From: an uncultured bacterium
GTDB lineage: Bacteria > DRYD01
Assembly: GCA_937927985.1 (NCBI GenBank)
Contig: CALFWH010000131.1
Coordinates: forward strand, 1 to 5,078
DNA: 5,078 bases
Direction: 5' to 3'
The first letter of the stretch is position 1. Every line of letters starts with the position of its first letter. The notes under the pieces are model-generated. The model made no database searches, was not told where the DNA came from, and worked only from the letters and a program-made list of their open reading frames with translations. This document shows, piece by piece, positions 1-5,078 of the stretch. Made by a program: the position numbers and the translations under genes.

Positions 1-1728
1 CATTATAAAGATATGCAAGATATGGAATTTACTATAGAAAATGGTAAGCTATATATGCTTCAAACGAGAAATGGCAAAAGGACTCCACAGGCAGCAGTAA
101 AAATAGCTCTAGATTTATATAAAGAAGGAATAATCACAAGAGAAGAAGCAATTTTAAGAGTATCTACAGAAGAAGTAGAAAAATTATTACATCCCCAAAT
201 AGATCCCAGTTCAAAAGCTACTCCTATAACCAAGGGTTTAAATGCTTCTCCGGGTGCTGCAATCGGTAAAGTAATTTTTGATTCTAAATTAGCTGCTGAA
301 TTAGGTGATAAAGGAGAAAAAGTTATATTAGTTAGGCCAGAAACAAATCCAGATGATATAGCTGGAATGGCTAGATCCCAAGGTGTATTAACAGCTAGGG
401 GAGGAATGACTAGTCATGCTGCAGTAGTTGCAAGAGGAATGGGAAAACCAGCAGTAGTAGGAGCAGAAGAAATAAATATAAATCTAAAGGAAAAATACTT
501 ATCAATAGGTTCTACAATAGTAAAAGAAATGGATACCATTACTATAGATGGTTCAACAGGATATGTTTATTTAGGAGAAGTAAAATTGTTACCACCATCT
601 CTATCCAAGGAATTGTTTGAATTGTTAGAAATAGCAGATAGTATAGCTTCTATAGGAGTAAAAGCCAATGCAGATACACCAGAAGATGCTAAAAAATCTT
701 ATGAATACGGTGCAAAAGGTATAGGCTTATGTAGAACAGAACACATGTTTATGGCAGAAAATAGATTACCCATAATGCAAGAAATGATAATAGCTGATAC
801 CAAAGAAGAAAGACAAAAAGCTTTAGATCAACTATTACCAATGCAAAGAGAAGATTTTTATCATATCTTTAAAGAAATGAAAGGCTATCCAGTAGTAATA
901 AGATTATTAGATCCTCCTTTACATGAGTTTTTACCTAAAGAGGAGATAATAAACAAAAAAATAGAAGAAGCAAAGCAAAAGGGAAATTTAAAAGAAGTAG
1001 AGAAATATCAAAAAATGCTACAAAGAGCAGAAACATTAAAAGAAGCCAATCCTATGTTAGGATTTAGAGGCTGTAGGTTAGGAATAGTTTATCCAGAGAT
1101 AAACGAAATGCAAGTTAGAGCAATATTTGAAGCAGCCGTAAGATTACACAATGAAGGATATAAAGTAAATCCTCATGTTATGGTACCTTTAGTAGGTTTA
1201 CCTGAAGAAATACAAGTTGTAAAAGATAAACTAGAAGAGGTAGCTAAGCAAGTACTTAAAGAAAATAACGTGGGAATACCATATAAATTTGGTACCATGA
1301 TAGAATTACCAAGAGCCTGCATAGTAGCAGATAAAATAGCAGAACACGTTGAATTTTTCTCATTTGGTACAAATGATCTAACTCAAATGACATTTGGTTA
1401 TAGTAGAGATGATGCTGAAGCTAAATTTATACCATTTTATTTAGAAAATAGAATCTTAAAAACAAATCCATTTCAAACATTGGATACAGAAGGAGTAGGA
1501 GAATTAATGAAAATAGCAATTGAAAAAGGAAGATCAGTTAATAAAGATCTGGAAATAGGTATTTGCGGAGAGCATGGTGGAGATCCTGCATCCATTCATT
1601 TCGCTTACCAAATAGGAGTTGATTATGTAAGCTGTTCTCCATTTAGAGTACCAGTAGCAAGATTAGCAGCAGCACAAGCCACAATAAAACATATTAAAAA
1701 AGATATAAAATTGGTAGAAACTAAATAG
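1..1728 (+). CDS. ppdK: Pyruvate, phosphate dikinase, C-terminal ~575 residues (5' end outside window)
   Basis: PPDK interconverts pyruvate + ATP + Pi and phosphoenolpyruvate + AMP + PPi in the cytoplasm, often serving as a PPi-linked glycolytic enzyme in anaerobes. The frame is open from base 1, whose first codons (HYKDMQDMEF) continue the family pattern, so the Met at base 13 is internal. About 300 residues, most of the ATP-grasp domain, are missing on the left (the family is about 870-890 aa). Numbering visible codons from base 1, the swivelling phosphohistidine domain has GGMTSHAAVVARG with the phosphorylated His at codon 139, and its Thr two residues earlier is the position regulated in plant enzymes. 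The PEP/pyruvate TIM barrel follows, with GLCRTEH (Arg 245), IRLLDPPLHEF (Arg 301), GTMIELPRA (Glu 435), SFGTNDLTQ (Asn 458) and GICGEHGGDP (Cys 522, the general acid). All the catalytic residues expected in this part are present. The stop is TAG at 1726-1728, and the gene converges on rnhB 22 bp away. The assignment is very secure. Confidence 0.98.
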   Translation, partial: HYKDMQDMEFTIENGKLYMLQTRNGKRTPQAAVKIALDLYKEGIITREEAILRVSTEEVEKLLHPQIDPSSKATPITKGLNASPGAAIGKVIFDSKLAAELGDKGEKVILVRPETNPDDIAGMARSQGVLTARGGMTSHAAVVARGMGKPAVVGAEEININLKEKYLSIGSTIVKEMDTITIDGSTGYVYLGEVKLLPPSLSKELFELLEIADSIASIGVKANADTPEDAKKSYEYGAKGIGLCRTEHMFMAENRLPIMQEMIIADTKEERQKALDQLLPMQREDFYHIFKEMKGYPVVIRLLDPPLHEFLPKEEIINKKIEEAKQKGNLKEVEKYQKMLQRAETLKEANPMLGFRGCRLGIVYPEINEMQVRAIFEAAVRLHNEGYKVNPHVMVPLVGLPEEIQVVKDKLEEVAKQVLKENNVGIPYKFGTMIELPRACIVADKIAEHVEFFSFGTNDLTQMTFGYSRDDAEAKFIPFYLENRILKTNPFQTLDTEGVGELMKIAIEKGRSVNKDLEIGICGEHGGDPASIHFAYQIGVDYVSCSPFRVPVARLAAAQATIKHIKKDIKLVETK

Positions 1729-1745
1729 CTCTAAATGAATTAGAT

Positions 1746-1764
1746 AAAAATTAAAATAATTTTT
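1746..1764. terminator. Weak candidate bidirectional terminator between convergent genes
   Basis: AAAAATTA (1746-1753) and TAATTTTT (1757-1764) form a perfect 8-bp inverted repeat with an AAA loop, lying in the 22-bp gap between ppdK and rnhB and overlapping the rnhB stop codon. Either strand's transcript would end the stem in a U run, which is the right geometry for a bidirectional terminator. The stem has no G/C pair, so the hairpin would be weak, and such palindromes arise easily by chance in this base composition. Confidence 0.3.
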
Positions 1765-2350
1765 GTTGTAGTAAATTTTTAATAAAAGTTTTGCGATGTA
1801 GTTCACAAGGGCCATATTTATGTAAAGACTGTAAATGTAATTTATCATAATATCCATTATTTATATCAAAGTGATACAATGAAAACTTACGATGTAGTTT
1901 TTGCATCAATTTGTCACGAGTAACTTTAGCAATAATTGAAGCTATCTGTACTACTTTTATTTTCTGATCTGCTTTTACTTGAGTTATAATATTATAATTT
2001 TCTAAATTAGGAGACCTATTTCCATCTATGTAGATAATTGCAGGTTTTTGTTTTATTATTTTTTCTACGTTTTTTATTACAACTTTAAAACCAAGTAAGT
2101 TAGCTTGTAAAATATTGATTTTATCAATTGTTTTATTATCTATAAAAAAGATAGATATAGCAGTTTTCGTTTTATTTTTTTGGATAAATTGTATTATTTG
2201 ATAGAAAATTTGTAATCTTTTAGTTGGGGAGAGTTTTTTGCTGTCGTTCGTATAAAAATCAGGGATAGTTTGAGTACAGAAAGCTGCTATACATAATGGA
2301 CCTGCTAAGGATCCTCTACCTGCTTCATCTATTCCACAAATCCATTTCAT
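1751..2350 (-). CDS. rnhB: Ribonuclease HII
   Basis: A 199-aa cytoplasmic type 2 RNase H that nicks the RNA strand of RNA/DNA hybrids and starts excision of single ribonucleotides misincorporated in DNA. The length is normal for bacterial RNase HII. The N-terminus carries the signature GIDEAGRGSLAGPL, with metal-binding Asp8-Glu9 and the GRG substrate-recognition stretch. NDSKKLSPTKR (35-45) is the usual second conserved block. YIDGN places the third acidic ligand at Asp109, and IASIIAKVTRDKLM places the fourth at Asp146. The C-terminal block NNGYYDKLH followed by HKYGPCELHRKTF (177-189) matches the family's GY...KYGPxxxHRxSF pattern. The ATG lies 4 nt past the stop codon of the upstream transporter gene. 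A weak SD-like GAGTG sits in the last transporter codons about 7 nt before it, suggesting translational coupling. The sequence is Lys/Ile/Asn-rich, as expected at this GC content. The catalytic set looks intact. Confidence 0.97.
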   Translation of the reverse strand: MKWICGIDEAGRGSLAGPLCIAAFCTQTIPDFYTNDSKKLSPTKRLQIFYQIIQFIQKNKTKTAISIFFIDNKTIDKINILQANLLGFKVVIKNVEKIIKQKPAIIYIDGNRSPNLENYNIITQVKADQKIKVVQIASIIAKVTRDKLMQKLHRKFSLYHFDINNGYYDKLHLQSLHKYGPCELHRKTFIKNLLQQKLF

Positions 2351-2354
2351 AAAA

Positions 2355-3719
2355 CTACACTCTTTTTATAAACCAATAGTAATTAATTACTAAAGCTACA
2401 GTCATAAGTAAATTAGTAAGATTAATAGCTATCCATATTTGATCAAAGTTAGTAGAAAGGTAACATAGAGGTATTCTTAATAAGGAGAAGAATACAAGAT
2501 AAATTGTTAAGGGTATGGTTTTACCAAAGGCTATAAAAAAACCACTGAATATTGAGTTATATACCATAGCTAATCCCATTAAGCCAGTATAGTATAAATA
2601 TCCAGATCCTATATTTACTATTATTTGATCTTTAATAAACAAAGAAAGCAAAGATTTATTAAAGATTACAAAGATGATAAATATTGGTAAAAAAAGTAAG
2701 GTACCAAGAATAATTGCTGATAAAACTATTTGATTAACTTTTTTAATTTTATGAATTTTATTTTCTTGGAATGTTTCATAGCCTATTGTTTTGCCTATTA
2801 AGGTTGAAGTAGCCACGGTTAACCCAGCATCTAACATCCAGATTAAAACTTCAAATCTTTGAGATAAGGTTAAAGCAGCAACTGCTTTTTCAGCTACACC
2901 ATATTGCTGGCCTATATAACTAATAGAAGAAATAATAAAATAATATACGCTTCCAAAAATCAACATACCTATTTTTACAGGAAATCCTATGTATAAGGTT
3001 TCCCAAAACTTTTTTAAATCAGTATAAATAGTAAAATTTAATTTTTCTGAAATTTTAAGATCTAGAGTTATTCCTTCTTTAAATAAAAAGAAACAACCTA
3101 ATATAATCCTTACTAATTCCCCATTTAACCAAGCTAAATTAATCAATAAACTTAAACTAATTTGATAATATTTAACACCTACAAAAACAGTAATGACCTC
3201 TATAAAAACAGCAATTATAGTAATTAGCATAATTTCTTTTGTTTTCAGTATTCCTTGCAGAATTGAAAAAATAATAGAAGCTAAAATGCTAAAAATTATT
3301 ATATATGAATAATAAATAACAACTTCTTTAGATAGTTTTATAATATCTTGATCGAGTTTAAGTAAAGTAAAAACTAAATCTAACAAAAAAAAATTAAAAA
3401 ATATGATAATAAAAATATACCATAGAAAACTGAATTTAAGGGAAACTAAGAATAGGTGTTTTATATTGTTTATGTTTTTGTCACCTAGATATCTAGAAGT
3501 AAGGCTAGTTATTCCGCTAGAGAAAGCAGTAGAAAATCCCCATAAAACCCATACAATATATATGCTTGTACCTAAGGCAGCAACTTCTTTTCCACTAGGT
3601 AGAAAAAAAGAAATAACAAAAACCATTAAAGTAAAAGAAGTAGCGTCAAAAAAAGTAGAAATCATATAAGGAAAGGCAACTTTAAATATACTCCTAAAAT
3701 TTTTAATTAAGTCAATCAT
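2355..3719 (-). CDS. MATE-family (MatE) multidrug/toxin extrusion-type transporter
   Basis: A 454-aa integral inner-membrane protein, the usual length for MATE exporters, which use a Na+ or H+ gradient to expel cationic drugs and metabolites; the substrate here cannot be told from sequence. About 12 hydrophobic segments fall into two halves. The half-repeat is visible by eye: residues 61-89 (GFSTAFSSGITSLTSRYLGD onward) correspond in position and pattern to residues 297-325 (DAGLTVATSTLIGKTIG onward), each following a long membrane segment and ending in a polar, Lys/Asn-rich loop. The first segment contains FKVAFPYMISTFFDATS, the typical MATE opening. The ATG at 3719 is chosen because it precedes this segment with a short cytosolic lead. 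No clear Shine-Dalgarno is seen before it (upstream bases TTTGCAGTT). It lies 73 nt downstream of the endonuclease V gene and 4 nt upstream of rnhB. The 73-nt gap has an AT-rich stretch resembling a -10 box but no convincing -35, so cotranscription with the endonuclease V gene is likely but unproven. It is a diverged MATE member, and assignment to a NorM-like or DinF-like subgroup is not possible by eye. Confidence 0.88.
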   Translation of the reverse strand: MIDLIKNFRSIFKVAFPYMISTFFDATSFTLMVFVISFFLPSGKEVAALGTSIYIVWVLWGFSTAFSSGITSLTSRYLGDKNINNIKHLFLVSLKFSFLWYIFIIIFFNFFLLDLVFTLLKLDQDIIKLSKEVVIYYSYIIIFSILASIIFSILQGILKTKEIMLITIIAVFIEVITVFVGVKYYQISLSLLINLAWLNGELVRIILGCFFLFKEGITLDLKISEKLNFTIYTDLKKFWETLYIGFPVKIGMLIFGSVYYFIISSISYIGQQYGVAEKAVAALTLSQRFEVLIWMLDAGLTVATSTLIGKTIGYETFQENKIHKIKKVNQIVLSAIILGTLLFLPIFIIFVIFNKSLLSLFIKDQIIVNIGSGYLYYTGLMGLAMVYNSIFSGFFIAFGKTIPLTIYLVFFSLLRIPLCYLSTNFDQIWIAINLTNLLMTVALVINYYWFIKRV

Positions 3720-3792
3720 AACTGCAAATATAATAGATATTCTTTGAATTTTAAAAGTTTCTTCTTAAATTACTAAAGAATTTTTATGTCTT

Positions 3793-4473
3793 TTACTTAT
3801 TAATGTGTTTTTTTAATTTTTGCAGGTAATTATGAGATAGTTCAGTAAGTATAATATTGTACTTACGGTATATTTCTAAAAATAAATTTAGTGCGTTGCT
3901 TAAAGAAAGCTTATTACCTACGGAGATATATAGATTTTCTGAATTCATAATTTTTTTTCTACCTAAATGAAAAGTGGGTATCTTAACAGCTATGGGGTTA
4001 AAGTTGTCATCTACAATGTAAGAGAATTGTTCAGGGTAATTTAGTTCTTTTCCGTATAAATTTTTTTTAGCTATTCCTACACAAAAGAGGTTATTAACAA
4101 CTGCAAAGTGGGTAGCTATTCCAGCTCTGCGAGGATGACTTAATCCATGCCCATCTACAAAAAAAAGAGTATTAAAAGGTAAATTAATCTTATGATACAG
4201 TTTATTCATCAATGGTAATTCTCTAAAAGCCAAAAATGTGGGAATATAAGGAAATTTTATTATATCTATTTCGTAGAAATAGGTTATTTTTTGAGTTTTA
4301 GTATTAAAAATAGAAAAACAAACTATTCCTTGATCCTTAATAAATGAAAGATCTATTCCTACTAAAAAAGTAAAATATGATAGTAAAAAAGACCGATTAG
4401 GAATATATACTTTATTTGATATCTCGTTTTGTATAAGCTGTAGTTTTTTAATATCAATCTTTTCAATTTTCAT
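3793..4473 (-). CDS. nfi: Endonuclease V (deoxyinosine 3' endonuclease)
   Basis: A 226-aa cytoplasmic repair nuclease of the EndoV family, which cuts the second phosphodiester bond 3' of deoxyinosine and other deaminated bases; some members cut inosine-containing RNA. The length is typical. Motifs in order are FLVGIDLSF (metal ligand Asp41), FPYIPTFLAFREL (wedge PYIP 75-78, metal ligand Glu85), FVDGHGLSHPRRAGIATHF (Asp107, and His113 matching His116 of the Thermotoga maritima enzyme) and CVGIAKKNL (Lys136 matching its Lys139). In the final motif, usually SxGH(R/K)xSL, the sequence reads SVGNKLSL, so Asn187 appears to occupy the position of the conserved His (His214 in T. maritima). The stretch before it (about 164-182, HLGRKKIMNSEN) also looks longer and more basic than usual. 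Activity may be altered, though the three acidic ligands remain. The ATG at 4473 is the only usable start, because the frame is closed by a stop about 45 nt upstream, and it has no Shine-Dalgarno. The gene is first in the minus-strand block. Confidence 0.93.
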   Translation of the reverse strand: MKIEKIDIKKLQLIQNEISNKVYIPNRSFLLSYFTFLVGIDLSFIKDQGIVCFSIFNTKTQKITYFYEIDIIKFPYIPTFLAFRELPLMNKLYHKINLPFNTLFFVDGHGLSHPRRAGIATHFAVVNNLFCVGIAKKNLYGKELNYPEQFSYIVDDNFNPIAVKIPTFHLGRKKIMNSENLYISVGNKLSLSNALNLFLEIYRKYNIILTELSHNYLQKLKKHINK

Positions 4474-4501
4474 TCTAGAAAATGGTATTAATAGAAATAT
4501 T

Positions 4502-4516
4502 TTAAGAAATTCTTAA
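4502..4516. promoter_or_regulatory. Perfect 7-1-7 dyad, possible operator
   Basis: TTAAGAA (4502-4508), one central A, then TTCTTAA (4510-4516) form a perfect inverted repeat. It starts at the last base of the predicted -10 box of the endonuclease V promoter and spans its predicted start site (around 4509), where a bound dimeric repressor would block transcription. A 7-1-7 layout is the one used by Fur/PerR-type regulators, but the bases do not match their known consensus boxes, so no regulator is assigned. The AT-rich composition raises the odds of coincidence. Confidence 0.35.
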
Positions 4517-4544
4517 TTGTAAAAATTTTGTTAAAAAAAATCAA
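4516..4544 (-). promoter_or_regulatory. Candidate sigma70-type promoter for the nfi block
   Basis: On the minus strand TTGATT (4544-4539, 4 of 6 to TTGACA) is followed after exactly 17 nt by TACAAT (4521-4516, 5 of 6 to TATAAT). Transcription would start near 4509, leaving a leader of about 36 nt before the ATG at 4473. The spacing and -10 match are good, but AT-rich sequence yields such matches readily. Confidence 0.5.
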
Positions 4545-4548
4545 AATT
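4524..4548. repeat. Short inverted repeat in the divergent intergenic region
   Basis: AATTTTG (4524-4530) and CAAAATT (4542-4548) are exact inverted copies separated by an 11-nt A-rich stretch. The pair lies across the spacer and -35 of the minus-strand promoter candidate, upstream of the plus-strand promoter candidate. It could be a protein site or a chance product of runs of A and T; no trailing T run or G/C stem supports a terminator. The whole 4474-4613 region is rich in A/T tracts, which may act as UP-like or bent DNA. Confidence 0.25.
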
Positions 4549-4551
4549 ATT

Positions 4552-4581
4552 TTCAAAAAATAAAAATTTAAGTTATATAAA
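4552..4581 (+). promoter_or_regulatory. Candidate promoter for the glycine-rich gene
   Basis: TTCAAA (4552-4557, 4 of 6 to TTGACA) precedes the overlapping -10 candidates TATATA (4574-4579, 16-nt spacer) and TATAAA (4576-4581, 18-nt spacer). Transcription would start near 4588, giving a leader of about 26 nt that includes the strong ribosome binding site. It would be divergent from the nfi promoter, with the two -35 boxes about 7 nt apart. The match is modest. Confidence 0.35.
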
Positions 4582-4598
4582 AATTAGAAATAAAAACT

Positions 4599-4606
4599 AG
4601 GAGGTG
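4599..4606 (+). promoter_or_regulatory. Strong Shine-Dalgarno for the glycine-rich gene
   Basis: AGGAGGTG is fully complementary to the usual 16S rRNA anti-SD and sits 7 nt before the ATG at 4614. It fixes the start of the right-edge gene and predicts efficient translation, in contrast with the minus-strand endonuclease V and transporter genes, which lack a visible SD. Confidence 0.9.
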
Positions 4607-4613
4607 AAAAACA

Positions 4614-5078
4614 ATGTCATTTGAATACTCTATCCAACCTAATTATCGAAATGCATGGTATAACTATGGACCATCGATAGGAGGGGGTGGCTTTTATGGT
4701 TACCAAGGATTCAACACAGGTAGCTATTTATTAAATTCATTTGGAGGATTAGGTGGATTTGGAATAGGAGGATTTGGTGGAATATATAATTCAGCAATTG
4801 GATTTGGATACAATTCATCAACACCTATATACAGAAACATTCTAGAACAAAGCGATATACTACAAACTGGCAAAATGTGGGATTATAAATTTGATTCAGT
4901 TTTAGGAAGAAGAGATCCAGTTATAATAGATGTAGATGGAGATGGCAAAGCAACAGTTACTAATTCGTGGAGAGATGGTATAAGATTTGATATAAATGGA
5001 GATGGAATACCTGATAGAACCCAATGGGTTAAAGCACAAGGAGATAAAACTGACGCCTTTGTAACCTATTTAACCACT
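4614..5078 (+). CDS. Glycine-rich protein with RTX-associated DxDxDG calcium-loop module (3' end outside window)
   Basis: The first 155 codons of a gene running off the right edge; the frame is open throughout. Residues 1-70 are low-complexity, rich in Gly, Tyr, Phe, Asn and Ser, with a GGxGGFG-like run at 43-57 (FGGLGGFGIGGFGG). There is no basic n-region or Sec signal peptide. Residues 101-138 read DPVIIDVDGDG (loop Asp106, Asp108, Asp110), a short linker, then IRFDINGDGIPDRTQW (Asp126, Asn128, Asp130, Asp134, fitting the EF-hand/dockerin-type DxNxDGxxD calcium loop). The order DP-hydrophobic-DxDGDG, then FDxxGDG, then a Trp matches a module I recognise from large RTX/haemolysin-type calcium-binding proteins (pattern xPLVLDLDGDG...FDxDGDG...TGW). 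This suggests a secreted or surface protein, possibly exported by a type I system through a C-terminal signal that is not visible. No function is assigned. An alternative is a structural or adhesive Gly-rich protein with EF-hand-like loops. The start is secured by the AGGAGGTG at 4599. Confidence 0.85.
   Translation, partial: MSFEYSIQPNYRNAWYNYGPSIGGGGFYGYQGFNTGSYLLNSFGGLGGFGIGGFGGIYNSAIGFGYNSSTPIYRNILEQSDILQTGKMWDYKFDSVLGRRDPVIIDVDGDGKATVTNSWRDGIRFDINGDGIPDRTQWVKAQGDKTDAFVTYLTT

Noticed and set aside
13..15. ATG at 13 as the start of the PPDK gene
   Set aside because: The frame is open to base 1, the preceding codons (HYKD) match the family, and about 300 N-terminal residues including most of the ATP-grasp domain are missing, so the gene begins outside the window.
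1663..1857. 64-aa minus-strand open frame across the ppdK/rnhB junction
   Set aside because: It overlaps the conserved 3' ends of both ppdK and rnhB; its Tyr/Ile/Asn/Phe-rich translation is what AT-rich antisense sequence gives, and there is no start signal.
3403..3669. 88-aa plus-strand open frame inside the transporter gene
   Set aside because: It lies wholly antisense to the N-terminal coding part of the MATE gene, has no ribosome binding site and its translation resembles no family; it is a shadow of the real gene.
3720..3792. Separate promoter or terminator between the endonuclease V and transporter genes
   Set aside because: A TATTAT-like -10 box on the minus strand has no acceptable -35, and the only hairpin (TTCTT/AAGAA with a 9-nt loop) is too short and weak to call.
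4740..4784. Gly-rich run as a DNA tandem repeat
   Set aside because: The protein pattern GGxGGFG recurs, but the codons vary and unit length is irregular, so it is protein low complexity rather than a true DNA repeat array.

Overview
The window is a low-GC (about 30% by eye) bacterial chromosomal segment with AGA/ATA-rich codon use and an AGGAGGTG ribosome binding site. The lineage cannot be fixed from the sequence. A PP-dikinase-based glycolytic enzyme suggests an anaerobe or fermenter. An RTX-associated calcium-binding module in the last gene is more typical of diderm (two-membrane) bacteria, but this is only a hint. No rRNA, tRNA, insertion sequence or CRISPR array was seen.

Layout: bases 1-1728 (+) hold the C-terminal two thirds of pyruvate, phosphate dikinase, cut by the left edge. 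It converges, across a 22-bp gap containing an all-A/T palindrome, on a three-gene minus-strand block. In transcription order this block is endonuclease V (4473-3793), a MATE-family membrane transporter (3719-2355) and ribonuclease HII (2350-1751). The transporter and RNase HII genes are 4 nt apart and probably translationally coupled; the endonuclease V gene is separated from the transporter by 73 nt. A 140-bp very AT-rich divergent region (4474-4613) carries candidate promoters for both directions and a perfect 7-1-7 dyad. To its right, a gene with a textbook Shine-Dalgarno starts at 4614 and runs off the right edge. It encodes a glycine/aromatic-rich N-terminus with no signal peptide, followed by paired DxDxDG-type calcium loops like those in RTX/haemolysin-type secreted proteins.

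How the genes relate: PPDK is central carbon metabolism and looks unrelated to its neighbours. Endonuclease V (deaminated bases) and RNase HII (ribonucleotides in DNA) both deal with non-canonical nucleotides in DNA and may share a transcript with the transporter. The most notable points are the unusual architecture of the right-edge gene, the apparent His-to-Asn change at a conserved endonuclease V position, and a possible operator in the divergent promoter region. Nothing here is clearly a new system; the right-edge gene is the best lead.
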